A program made the translations under genes and the position numbers. The notes under the pieces were generated by a model, which was given only the letters and a program-made list of their open reading frames with translations, was not told the DNA's origin and did no database searches. A stretch of DNA of 64,000 nucleotides, taken from contig NZ_BAVZ01000007.1 of assembly GCF_000576305.1 (NCBI RefSeq), forward strand, positions 62,001 through 126,000, written 5' to 3'. The DNA is from Paenibacillus pini JCM 16418 (GTDB lineage Bacteria > Bacillota > Bacilli > Paenibacillales > Paenibacillaceae). This document shows positions 52,888-61,606 of this stretch, piece after piece (position 1 is the first letter of the stretch; every line of letters begins with the position of its first letter).

Positions 52888-55824
52888 TTAATCTACGAGT
52901 GAAACATAGCCAGGACGATTCCATTTGCGCTGCACTTCCACGCCTTGTTGCGGATGACGCTTCTTGTTCCGTGGATTCGTCAGTGGTAATGGATTAGTAC
53001 CTTTGACAGTTAAAATTTGCAGGCGTACTTTTGTTTGCTTATATGCAGGTGTGTGTGTACGTACATCAACCGCATTACCTGTTAGTAGATTAACCGCATT
53101 CTCATGACTAACAGAATGCATTGGAACATACAGTTCATTACGATGTACCCGGTCTGTAATTAGAGCTTTCAGCTTAATCGCACCGTAGGGCGATTCTAGA
53201 CGGACCATCGATCCACTCTCAACTCCGCGCTGCGCAGCCAGTTCAGGCGAAATTTCAACAAATACTTCGGGTAATTTAAGATTAATACCATGCGATTTAT
53301 TTGTCAGGTTACCTTCATGGAATTGTTCCAGTAGGCGGCCATTGTTGAGTACAAGATCGAACTCCGCCGGATATTCAACGGGAGGAATATATCCTACAAG
53401 CGAGAAGCGGGCTTTTTTATCAGGGAAATTGAATCCATCTGTGTATAGAAGCGGTGTGCTTTCGCCAGTAAGTGAACCCCATAGGAAGCTTCCCCAGCCT
53501 TCCAACATGTCGTAGCTTGCGCCAGAGAAGAATGGAGTTAAGCTAGCCATCTCTGCGAAGATTTCACTTGGATGTGTATAAGACCAATCAAATCCGAGAC
53601 GTTTGGCAATTTGCATGGTGATCCACCAGTCTGGTTTCGAGTCACCCATTGGCTCAAGTACTTGATGTAAACGCTGGACACGACGTTCCGTATTCGTAAA
53701 TGTACCGTCTTTCTCCAGTGATGGAGCTGCAGGTAGAATGACATCTGCAAATTGAGCCGTTTGGGACAAGAATACGTCCTGTACGACGAAGAAATCGAGT
53801 TTAGCGAGTACATCTTGCACGTGATTCGCATTGGAATCTACCCATGCCATATCTTCGCCTACAAGGTACATCCCCTTCAATTCGCCGCGGTCAATCGCAT
53901 CAATCATTTGACCATTATCCATACCAGGCTTTGGTGAGATAGGAACTCCATAATGCTGCTCGAAACGAGCGCGAGCTTCGTCATTGGTTACATGCTGGTA
54001 TCCAGGTAGCCATGGTGGCAACGTACCCATATCACAGGCACCTTGTACATTGTTGTGTCCACGTAGCGGATAAGCTCCTGCTCCTGGACGCATGTAGTTA
54101 CCGGTAGCTAGAAGTAAGTTAGAGATCGCTGCTGAAGTGTGGGAACCTGCAACGTTCTGAGTTACGCCCATACCCCAACAGATCACAGTTCCATCTGCGT
54201 CACGAATCATTTCAGCTATGGAAATCAGTGTAGCTGCTTCGATACCTGTTTCTTTCTCAGCATATTCAAGTGTGAACGTCTCGAGCAAGTCTTTGTATTC
54301 TCCAAATTGATTAACATGTTGCTGTACAAAAGCTTCATCATGCCAGCCTTGATCAATCATGTACTTGGTAATCGCGGAAATCCATACAAAATCTGTTCCT
54401 TGCTTCGGACGAATGAATAGGTCGGAACGTTCTGCCATTTCATGCTTACGTAGGTCGGCTACAACGAGCTTCTGACCATGAAGTTTATGTGCACGTTTGA
54501 TGCGTGATGCAAGTACTGGATGTCCTTCTGCTGGAGCGCATCCTACTAGAATGACGAGGCCAGCGGCGGCGATATCCTTAATAGTGCCAGCATCACCGCC
54601 GATACCTACGGTTGACATCAATCCGTCTGATGCCGGAGATTGGCAATAACGGGAACAGTTATCGATATTGTTCGTCTCAAATACTTGACGAGCAAGTTTC
54701 TGAATGACATAGTTTTCTTCATTCGTAATCTTGGAAGAAGAAATAAATCCGAGTGCGTTAGAACCATACTCTTTTTTAATGCCACCTAGACGCTCAGCTA
54801 CAAGTGACAATGCTTCATCCCATGTGGCTTCAACAAATACATCACCTTGGCGAATGAGTGGAGTCGTTACACGAGCTTCACTATTCACGAAATCCCAGCC
54901 GAATTTACCTTTAACACATGTGGAGATTGCATTTACAGGCGCATCATGGGAAGGCTGGACTTTTAGAATCTTGCGGCCCTTCGTCCATACTTCAAATGAG
55001 CAACCTACGCCACAGAAGGTACAGACGGTTTTAGTCTTACGAGTTCTTGTATCTCGCATGGCTGCTTCGATTTCAGATATTGCAAAGATACCACCGTATC
55101 CAGGTTCTACTTCTTTGACGAGGTCAATCATTGGACTAAGCACTTCTTCGTTCATATTGGTCATAAAACCAGCTTCACCTAACATGGATTTCTCCATCAA
55201 GGCGTTACATGGACAAATGGTTACACATTGTCCACAGCTGACACAAGAAGAGTCATTAATGGAAGTGCCGGCATCCCATTTTACACGAGGAATATCTGCT
55301 TCCCAATCAATAGAAAGAGTCTCGTTTACTTGTAGGCTTTGGCATACTTCTACGCATTGTCCACAGGCAATACATTGATTAGGATCATAACGATAAAAGG
55401 GATGAGACATATCGACCTCAGAAGGATCAACCTTCGGACGGTAGGGATATTTTTGATGCTCAATTTCCATCATTTCTGCCGTGTTATGAAGTTTACAATT
55501 TCCGTTGTTATTGTCACAGACTGTACAGTACAGTAAATGATTCTCTAAAATCCGGTCCATTGCTTCCGTTTGTGCAGCCTTAGCTGACGCTGAAGATAAT
55601 TTGATATTCATTCCCGCAGTTACTTTCGTAGCACAAGAACGTGTAAGTTTACCATCAATTTCAACGATACAGGTATCACATGTTTGAATTGGATCGACTT
55701 CAGGTACATAACAAATTTGTGGATGTTCAAGTCCTGCAAGGTTAATCGCCTCAATGACACTCATACCTGACTTGACTTCAAATGGTTGCCCATTAAGCGT
55801 GATGTTTAGTAATTCTTGGCTCAC
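52888..55824 (-). CDS. fdhA: molybdenum formate dehydrogenase, alpha subunit (YrhE type)
   Basis: A 978-residue enzyme oxidising formate to CO2. It begins with a 2Fe-2S domain (Cys motifs in CYVPEVDPIQTCDTC and SCATKV, about 38-70), a His-Cys motif region (CTVCDNNNGNCKLH), two 4Fe-4S clusters (CIACGQCVEVCQ and CVSCGQCVTICPC, about 152-210), then the molybdopterin domains with a further 4Fe-4S motif (CTFCGVGCSFEVW). The metal ligand is Cys394 in NIDNCSRYCQSP, not selenocysteine. The C-terminal dinucleotide-binding domain ends the chain. GTG 55824 follows AAAGGGG. It is transcribed with the DUF1641 gene and is preceded by an attenuator-like hairpin. Confidence 0.93.
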   Translation of the reverse strand: MSQELLNITLNGQPFEVKSGMSVIEAINLAGLEHPQICYVPEVDPIQTCDTCIVEIDGKLTRSCATKVTAGMNIKLSSASAKAAQTEAMDRILENHLLYCTVCDNNNGNCKLHNTAEMMEIEHQKYPYRPKVDPSEVDMSHPFYRYDPNQCIACGQCVEVCQSLQVNETLSIDWEADIPRVKWDAGTSINDSSCVSCGQCVTICPCNALMEKSMLGEAGFMTNMNEEVLSPMIDLVKEVEPGYGGIFAISEIEAAMRDTRTRKTKTVCTFCGVGCSFEVWTKGRKILKVQPSHDAPVNAISTCVKGKFGWDFVNSEARVTTPLIRQGDVFVEATWDEALSLVAERLGGIKKEYGSNALGFISSSKITNEENYVIQKLARQVFETNNIDNCSRYCQSPASDGLMSTVGIGGDAGTIKDIAAAGLVILVGCAPAEGHPVLASRIKRAHKLHGQKLVVADLRKHEMAERSDLFIRPKQGTDFVWISAITKYMIDQGWHDEAFVQQHVNQFGEYKDLLETFTLEYAEKETGIEAATLISIAEMIRDADGTVICWGMGVTQNVAGSHTSAAISNLLLATGNYMRPGAGAYPLRGHNNVQGACDMGTLPPWLPGYQHVTNDEARARFEQHYGVPISPKPGMDNGQMIDAIDRGELKGMYLVGEDMAWVDSNANHVQDVLAKLDFFVVQDVFLSQTAQFADVILPAAPSLEKDGTFTNTERRVQRLHQVLEPMGDSKPDWWITMQIAKRLGFDWSYTHPSEIFAEMASLTPFFSGASYDMLEGWGSFLWGSLTGESTPLLYTDGFNFPDKKARFSLVGYIPPVEYPAEFDLVLNNGRLLEQFHEGNLTNKSHGINLKLPEVFVEISPELAAQRGVESGSMVRLESPYGAIKLKALITDRVHRNELYVPMHSVSHENAVNLLTGNAVDVRTHTPAYKQTKVRLQILTVKGTNPLPLTNPRNKKRHPQQGVEVQRKWNRPGYVSLVD

Positions 55825-55907
55825 GTAATAACCCCTTTTCCCCTAAAAATTGTTACAAAAACAAAAAAACTGGGCAATCTAACAGCAAAATTTTCTTCGT
55901 GCAAACA

Positions 55908-55967
55908 AAAAAACTCCACTAAACTTGTCCGCAGTTCTTAGATGCGGCAAGTTATAGTGGAGTAATT
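55908..55967 (-). terminator. strong leader terminator upstream of formate dehydrogenase
   Basis: Read on the minus strand: ACTCCACTA pairs with TAGTGGAGT, then AACTTG with CAAGTT and CCGCA with TGCGG, enclosing a 9-nt loop; a T7 run follows. It lies about 85 nt upstream of the start codon and downstream of a -10-like TATAAT (minus strand, near 56030). It is therefore in the leader of the gene it precedes, the layout of an attenuator or riboswitch. Confidence 0.7.
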
Positions 55968-56130
55968 CATCAGCATTGGCCTACTAATGTATCATTCCGT
56001 CATCTTAAATTTAAACAATCTTCTCGCCCTGATTATACTCTTTCCATTTAAAAAAACAAGGTTGATTTATTCTGTACAATACTACTAAGATTTAGTATAG
56101 TGTTTAACTTGTAACGAGGTGATTATTTGG

Positions 56131-56478
56131 ATGAAGAAAGAAGTAGCTTTTAATGATATCATCCGTAAAGTCAGGAAAGACACGTTCGGCAAGGGTCCGG
56201 AGCGTATTCATACTACATTTGTAGAGAACATGGCTATTACGCGAATGTACGGTAATTTCACGCCAACTGAGAAGTTTATTGCGCAAACACCAGATGGTAA
56301 AAAGATGGTTCATAGTGCAAGAACTTACATGATTCAAGATTTGTATAAACATCATATTCCAGAGGGCCTAGAGGAACTATGCGGCTCGAAGCTTGTTCAT
56401 TTATTTACGGATATCAAGGTGGATGAGGATGTGGCCATTTCAGTCTTTATGTTCGAGAAAAATATAGAACAGGGATGA
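56131..56478 (+). CDS. DUF2294-type protein linked to formate metabolism
   Basis: A 115-residue cytoplasmic protein. ATG 56131 is chosen because GAGGTGA lies just upstream; an earlier in-frame GTG at 56119 overlaps that site. The sequence (FNDIIRKVRKDTFGKGPERIHTTFVENMAITRMYGNFTPTEKFIAQ...) fits the DUF2294 (Na-translocating-like) family. It overlaps fdhD by 4 bp (ATGA) and is divergent from fdhA, a context repeated in other Bacillales. The function is unknown. Confidence 0.85.
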   Translation: MKKEVAFNDIIRKVRKDTFGKGPERIHTTFVENMAITRMYGNFTPTEKFIAQTPDGKKMVHSARTYMIQDLYKHHIPEGLEELCGSKLVHLFTDIKVDEDVAISVFMFEKNIEQG

Positions 56479-57317
56479 AGCCAATGAATACAGCGACGAG
56501 AGAACAGGGTAATATTATCCGCTATGAACGAGGAATCATTTCCAAAATCACGGATGAAATCGTAACAGAGCATCCTGTAACTCTCAAAATTAATGGTGAG
56601 GAATTTGCGACACTGGTGTGTACACCTGAATACATTGAAGACATGGCCGTAGGTTACCTAGCTTCAGAAGGTGTTATCACTCGGTACGAGGATATTAATA
56701 ACCTATGGGTTCAAGAAGACGAAGGATTTGTGCATGTAACAGTGGATAAATGGAGTCCTTTGCATCGCCAGATGTTTAGTAAACGGTATGTAACTTCTTG
56801 CTGTGGAAGCAGCCGCCATGGGTTTGTGTTTTTTAACGATGCTCGAACAGCTAAAGTTTTGCAAAATATATCGGTCGAGCTAAGCTTCGATGATTGTTTC
56901 CGTCTCGTGCATGATATGCAGCATGGTGCAGTGACGTTTACGAATACAGGTGGGGTACATAATGCCGCTCTATGTGATCGCAATGGCATTATTCTAATGC
57001 GTATGGATATTGGAAGACATAATGCACTTGATAAAATATATGGTCACTGTCTGAAAAATGGCATTTCAATGGAGGATAAGGTCATTGTATTTAGTGGCAG
57101 GGTATCCTCTGAAATTTTGCTGAAGGTTGCAAAGATTGGATGCGGTATGATTTTATCTAAATCAGCACCGACCGCATTGGCACTTGAACTTGCTGAGCAT
57201 CTTGGCATTACCGTTGTTGGGTTTATTCGGGGCAGTTCATGCAATGTATATACTCATTCTCACCGAATCGTGGAGTGCCAGGATCAGTCCGTTCAACTAC
57301 GCCCTGAAATGGAGTGA
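56475..57317 (+). CDS. fdhD: formate dehydrogenase accessory sulfurtransferase FdhD
   Basis: A 280-residue protein that transfers sulfur to the molybdenum cofactor of formate dehydrogenase. ATG 56475 overlaps the upstream stop; ATG 56484 is an alternative with better-spaced AGGGAT. The catalytic Cys loop is seen in YVTSCCGSSRHG (about 108-119), with the FdhD motifs TNTGGVHNAALCD, DIGRHNALDKI and FSGRVSSEI. It belongs with the divergent fdhA gene. Confidence 0.95.
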   Translation: MKPMNTATREQGNIIRYERGIISKITDEIVTEHPVTLKINGEEFATLVCTPEYIEDMAVGYLASEGVITRYEDINNLWVQEDEGFVHVTVDKWSPLHRQMFSKRYVTSCCGSSRHGFVFFNDARTAKVLQNISVELSFDDCFRLVHDMQHGAVTFTNTGGVHNAALCDRNGIILMRMDIGRHNALDKIYGHCLKNGISMEDKVIVFSGRVSSEILLKVAKIGCGMILSKSAPTALALELAEHLGITVVGFIRGSSCNVYTHSHRIVECQDQSVQLRPEME

Positions 57318-57323
57318 TAAGCA

Positions 57324-58330
57324 ATGGAACTGGATGATCATTATAAACGCAACCTGCGTGATTTGCGGATTTCGGTAACGGATCGCTGTAATTTCCGCTG
57401 TCGTTACTGTATGCCAGAAGAAATTTTCAATAAAGATTATCCTTTTTTATCTAGAGAACATTTATTATCCGTTGATGAGATATCGCGGATTGCTCGTATA
57501 TTTGCCCGTTTGGGTGTTGAGAAGATACGACTTACTGGTGGTGAGCCACTCCTACGTAAAGAGCTTCCGGAAATTATTCGCCGAATGACTGAAATTTCAG
57601 GCATTAAAGACATTGCGCTGACGACAAACGGAAGTCTTTTAGCGCGTCATGCTGAATCACTTGCAGAAGCGGGATTAATGCGGGTAGCTGTCAGTCTGGA
57701 TGCACTGGATGATGAGACGTTTATGAAAATGAACGGAGGTAAATCCCGCGTTCAGCCTGTTCTTGAAGGAATTGAAGCGGCAGCGGCTGCCGGACTGCTT
57801 GTGAAAGTAAATATGGTTGTGCAAAAAGGCATGAATGAACATGCACTTCTGCCCATGGTAGAGTATTTCCGCGATAAAGGACATATTCTACGCATGATCG
57901 AATTTATGGATGTAGGTAATACCAATGGATGGGATTGGAAACATGTCGTCAGTAAGCAGGAGCTACTTGAACGTATTAGCGCCAAGTTTCCGCTGGAGCC
58001 GAAGGCTCCCAATTACACAGGTGAAGTGGCTTCACGATTCCAATTCAAAGATGGCAAAGGGGAAATTGGTATTATTTCTTCGGTCAGCGATGCTTTTTGT
58101 TCTACCTGCACACGGGGAAGACTATCTGCCGAAGGTACTTTTTATACTTGCCTATTTGCTTCGGAGGGGCATGATCTACGGCCACTACTGCGTTCTGAGG
58201 CCTCCGATGAGGAGCTCGAAGAGCATCTCATTTCGATATGGACAGGCAGACATGATGCTATTCGTTAGATCGCGGTAAAGGAAAAGACGACAGGGGCAAG
58301 AAAGTGGAAATGTCTCATATCGGTGGTTAA
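57324..58330 (+). pseudogene. moaA: GTP 3',8-cyclase MoaA, frameshifted near the C-terminus
   Basis: A radical SAM enzyme that starts molybdenum cofactor synthesis from GTP. The N-terminal cluster is intact (DRCNFRCRYCMPE; Cys22, Cys26, Cys29), followed by RLTGGEPLLR, TTNGSLL and the second cluster (CSTCTRGRLS...C). The frame ends at WTGRHDAIR, stop 58268. The next frame continues YSLDRGKGKDDRGKKVEMSHIGG, stop 58330; this is the conserved MoaA tail with its terminal Gly-Gly, which is required for activity in characterised homologues. One added base at about 58257-58259 restores a normal protein of about 335 residues. Error or inactivating mutation cannot be decided from the sequence. Confidence 0.92.
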
Positions 58331-58364
58331 ATTTGTTTTTTCTCGAAATAAATTGTTCACATTG

Positions 58365-58394
58365 TTGACAAACAATTCATAACACGTATATCAT
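58365..58394 (+). promoter_or_regulatory. probable promoter of the formate/nitrite channel gene
   Basis: A consensus -35 TTGACA (58365-58370) and a -10-like TATATC/TATCAT (58387-58394). An inverted repeat TTGTT-gac-AAACAA overlaps the -35. A leader of about 215 nt follows before the gene. Confidence 0.55.
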
Positions 58395-58502
58395 GTGTAT
58401 GAATTGTCATATTCCAATGGAGTGTGTGTAGGTACTGCACAAGCTTTATAGAATATGGCCATATGTGTGATTGATTCTCCTATAGGTAACGGGTAGGAGC
58501 TT

Positions 58503-58563
58503 TAACCGGCATAAATCATTCCTTTTGAGTCTTGACTAAGGGATGGTTCGTGGTGGTTTTTTT
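58503..58563 (+). terminator. leader terminator upstream of the formate/nitrite channel gene
   Basis: CATTCCTT pairs with AAGGGATG (one G-T pair) around an AGTC/GACT inner stem, possibly extended by AACC/GGTT, followed by T7 (about 58557-58563). Upstream, CTCCTA/TAGGAG and GGTAA/TTAACC could form competing folds. It lies about 55 nt before the start codon, so it probably controls read-through into the gene. Confidence 0.5.
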
Positions 58564-58616
58564 GTTGTGTGCTCAGCATGAGGTTCGTATTCATACTTAA
58601 AAATGGGGGTATTTTG

Positions 58617-59431
58617 ATGTCTTTCAATTCACCGCAGCAAATCGCCGAGATTGCTGTAGAAGCCGGAGTAAAGAAATCCAAACTGTCGTTGCCATCATTA
58701 CTTATCTTGGGTTTTCTAGCTGGAGCGTTTATCGCATTTGGATTTCTACTTGATATCCGGATTATCGGCACTGCTCCTAAAGAATGGGGATCCTTTACTA
58801 GTTTTCTAGGCGCGGCAGTATTCCCAGTGGGACTAATCTTAACTGTGCTAGCGGCGGAGAGCTGCTTACGGGGAACATGATGACGCTCCCAATCGCGTGG
58901 TTCTCTCGTAAAATCGGTTTTGGATCTGTATTGAAGAACTGGGTTGTGGTAACAATCAGTAACTTCATAGGTGCCATATTTGTTGCTTATTTTTTTGGTC
59001 ACGTTGTTGGTTTGACAGAAGGTGCTTTTCTGACTAAAACCGTAGCGATAGCCAATGCTAAAGTGCATGATTCGTTCTTACAGGCTTTAATATCCGGTAT
59101 CGGTTGTAACTGGCTTGTGTGCTTGGGTGTTTGGCTTGCATTTGGTTCCAAGGATGTTGCTGGTAAAATCCTTGGTATGTGGTTCCCTGTCATGGCTTTC
59201 GTAGGCATTGGCTTTCAGCACGTTGTGGCGAATATGTTTCTTATTCCGGCAGCCATCTTTGCTGGGCAAATGACATGGTCGCAGTACTTCCCTAACTTTA
59301 GTGCAGTGTTCATTGGTAACTTAATCGGTGGTGTTGTATTTGTGGGTCTGGCTTACTTTATAGCATATCAGAAGAATTCCTCCGCTACACATTCATTAAC
59401 GAATGCTACTGACAATCAAAAAACGGCATAA
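58617..59431 (+). pseudogene. formate/nitrite transporter (FNT/FocA family), frameshifted
   Basis: A pentameric channel protein with six spans, split by one missing base near 58851-58853. The first frame (ATG 58617 after GGGGG) reads MSFNSPQQIAEIAVEAGVKKSKL... GFLAGAFIAFGFLLDIR and stops at 58880. The continuation GGELLTGNMMTLPIAWFSRKIGF, with the family's E-L-x-T-G-N-x-M motif straddling the shift, runs to 59431 and includes the conserved His region (GIGFQHVVANMFLIPAAIF). The intact protein would be about 270 residues. With formate dehydrogenase, FdhD and MoaA close by, formate is the likely substrate. Confidence 0.88.
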
Positions 59432-59438
59432 GATTTCA

Positions 59439-60329
59439 TTAAAGTGTTCTCGTATGCCGATCTAACGATTGCATAAATTTCTGTACAGCCATTATCTGAG
59501 GTTGATTCTTATCCTGCACAATAGATAGTTCGCGGCTAAGCTTCATTGTTTTTATTGGGATCTCACATAGCTCTCCACTGTCTAACTCTTTGCGTATAAC
59601 TAAGCGAGATAGTAGGGCTATGCCGAGACCGGCAGCAACAGCTTCCTTAACCCCTTGGCTGCTATTAAAGACATAGCTTCGCTTCACGGACAAGTCTCCA
59701 TGTTCGATCAGCTTATCACTGTATGCTCGGGTGCCTGATCCACTTTCGCGCATGACCCAAATTTGATGCTGAAGATGTTTAATGTCTGCCGTTTTAAGCA
59801 TTGTCAGTGGATGTTCCGGCGGGGCAATAAGGACCATTTCATCCTTCATAAAAGGCGAAATTTGAACATCTTTAGCATCTACTATACCTTCAACTAGTCC
59901 AAGCTCGAAGCGCCCTGCACGGACGGCTTGAACAATGGTATTGGTATTGCTGATATGTACCTGAACTTCCACATGGGGATATTGCTGTGCATATTCTGCC
60001 AGTACCCATGGCATAATATATTCACCGATTGTGAAGCTTGCACCGATGTGCAGTGAACCAGTCACTTCATCGCGAAGCAGATGTATACGCTGCTTCGCTT
60101 CTTCGTATAATCCAAGCATTTGCTGCGCTTGCGCAAACAGTATTTCCCCGGCCTCAGTTAATTTCACAAGCTTAGATGTGCGGTGCATAAGCTTAGCTCC
60201 GAACTCCTGCTCTAAATTTCTAATATGTAAACTGACACCCGGCTGAGACAGGTTAAGTAATACGGCTGCTTTGGAGAAGTTACGTTGCTGCGCAACGGTG
60301 ACAAATACTTTCAATGTTTCTGTGATCAT
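59439..60329 (-). CDS. LysR-family transcriptional regulator
   Basis: A 296-residue regulator with an N-terminal winged helix (LKVFVTVAQQRNFSKAAVLLNLSQPGVSLHIRNLEQEFGAKLMHR, about 6-50) and a periplasmic-binding-like effector domain (about 90-290), where STGS-like ESGSGTR probably contacts the ligand. It is divergent from the YeiH-type transporter gene, the usual arrangement for a LysR activator and its target. It resembles the CysL/YeiE branch, tied to sulfur metabolism; this is inference. Confidence 0.88.
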   Translation of the reverse strand: MITETLKVFVTVAQQRNFSKAAVLLNLSQPGVSLHIRNLEQEFGAKLMHRTSKLVKLTEAGEILFAQAQQMLGLYEEAKQRIHLLRDEVTGSLHIGASFTIGEYIMPWVLAEYAQQYPHVEVQVHISNTNTIVQAVRAGRFELGLVEGIVDAKDVQISPFMKDEMVLIAPPEHPLTMLKTADIKHLQHQIWVMRESGSGTRAYSDKLIEHGDLSVKRSYVFNSSQGVKEAVAAGLGIALLSRLVIRKELDSGELCEIPIKTMKLSRELSIVQDKNQPQIMAVQKFMQSLDRHTRTL

Positions 60330-60395
60330 ATGTATATCCTCTCATGGACTATATTATCTTTTGTATATACAATACGCGTATTTAACTTGGTCTTC

Positions 60396-60415
60396 AATGA
60401 TAAGTATTTCTCATT
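60396..60415. promoter_or_regulatory. candidate LysR-type binding site
   Basis: AATGA-N10-TCATT inverted repeat in the divergent region between the LysR gene and the YeiH gene. Confidence 0.4.
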
Positions 60416-60509
60416 ATTAGTATAGTAAATCGGTATTTCTCTCCTTCACATATTAGATTTATGATAAATGCATAATACATCATGGAACGTTGACAGGAGG
60501 AACAGGCTT

Positions 60510-61532
60510 ATGCAGGATCAACAATCAGCGTTGGCAGGTAAGAAAAATTCAACCGGTTTTATACTCGGCATCGGACTTACTTTGATCATATCTTTAATAG
60601 CCAAAGGACTTGCAACCTTTCCCTTCCTTAGCATCATGGGGCAGCTCGTTCTTGCGATTATGCTGGGGATGATTTATAGAGCTAGTGTGGGTGTACCCGA
60701 GTATACCAAGAAGGGAATCGCATTTTCAAATCAAAAATTGCTGCGTCTCGGGATTATCCTGCTTGGCATGCGGCTGAATTTGACCGATATTGTTCATGCG
60801 GGTCCGAAAGTGCTGTTGCTAGCAATCATTAATATTACAGTGACTATTGTTATCGTATACGGCGCGGCCAGACTACTGAAGGTAGATAACAAAATGGCAC
60901 TCCTAACGGCTTGTGGTTCTGCGATATGTGGAGCGGCAGCCGTTGTCGCAATTGCCCCTCAGATTAAAGCAAATGAACAAGAGACCGCCATTAGTGCAGC
61001 AACGGTTGCTATACTTGGAACATTATTCACACTTCTATACGTGGGACTTTATCCCATTCTAGGTTTATCACCAGCAGGTTACGGGCTGTTTGCAGGAAGT
61101 ACATTACATGAGGTGGCCCATGCAATTGCAGCGGCAGCGCCGGGCGGTAAAGTCGCAGAAGATATGTCAGTGATTGTGAAACTGACTCGGGTTGCACTAC
61201 TGGTCCCTGTATCCATTTTCATTGGAATCTGGGCGGGTCGCAAAGAAAAGGGAGAGAACAAGAAGAAAGGGATTCCGATTCCATGGTTTGTCCTAGGCTT
61301 TCTTGTGATGAGTGGAGTGAATACACTAGGCATCATTCCCGCAGCTTTAACTAGCCAAGTCATTACGTTTGCTTACATTCTCATCGCAATGGCAATGGCA
61401 GGCTTGGGTTTAAATGTAGATGTGGCCATATTCAGACGTAAAGGAATTAAGCCATTTGTAGCAGGTCTTATAGGATCACTTATTTTATCAGCCATGGGCT
61501 ACGGACTTGTTATTCTATTAGGCCTGACATAA
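60510..61532 (+). CDS. YeiH-family putative sulfate exporter
   Basis: A 340-residue membrane protein of the UPF0324/YeiH family, about ten spans. ATG 60510 is preferred over 60468 because AGGAGG lies 9 nt before it. Conserved stretches include LLRLGIILLGMRLNLTDI, LLTACGSAICGAAAVVAIAPQIKANEQETA and GSTLHEVAHAIAAA. Family members are annotated as putative sulfate exporters on weak evidence; the substrate is unproven. It is divergent from a LysR regulator that probably controls it. Confidence 0.88.
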   Translation: MQDQQSALAGKKNSTGFILGIGLTLIISLIAKGLATFPFLSIMGQLVLAIMLGMIYRASVGVPEYTKKGIAFSNQKLLRLGIILLGMRLNLTDIVHAGPKVLLLAIINITVTIVIVYGAARLLKVDNKMALLTACGSAICGAAAVVAIAPQIKANEQETAISAATVAILGTLFTLLYVGLYPILGLSPAGYGLFAGSTLHEVAHAIAAAAPGGKVAEDMSVIVKLTRVALLVPVSIFIGIWAGRKEKGENKKKGIPIPWFVLGFLVMSGVNTLGIIPAALTSQVITFAYILIAMAMAGLGLNVDVAIFRRKGIKPFVAGLIGSLILSAMGYGLVILLGLT

Positions 61533-61533
61533 C

Positions 61534-61571
61534 AAAACGGAGTCCCTACTGGAATAGGGGGCTCCGTTTTG
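61534..61571 (+). terminator. terminator after the YeiH gene
   Basis: AAAACGGAG pairs with CTCCGTTTT around an inner TCCCTA/TAGGGG stem; it lies 2 bp after the stop codon and may also stop transcription from the right. Confidence 0.85.
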
Positions 61572-61606
61572 ATGTTCAAAGATGAATTTAGCCATGAGTG
61601 CTAGTT

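Noticed and set aside
54731..55378. 215-residue open frame on the plus strand opposite formate dehydrogenase
   Set aside because: It lies entirely inside the conserved fdhA coding sequence, has low-complexity Ser/Pro composition and no ribosome site.
52888..55824. Selenocysteine formate dehydrogenase
   Set aside because: The metal-ligand position is an ordinary Cys codon (Cys394) and no in-frame TGA occurs.
55908..56040. Molybdenum cofactor riboswitch before fdhA
   Set aside because: The location fits, but I could not match the known aptamer consensus, so only an attenuator-like hairpin is claimed.
10415..59431. Programmed frameshifting in the broken genes
   Set aside because: The sites share no slippery heptamer or downstream element, and the affected families are not known for recoding.
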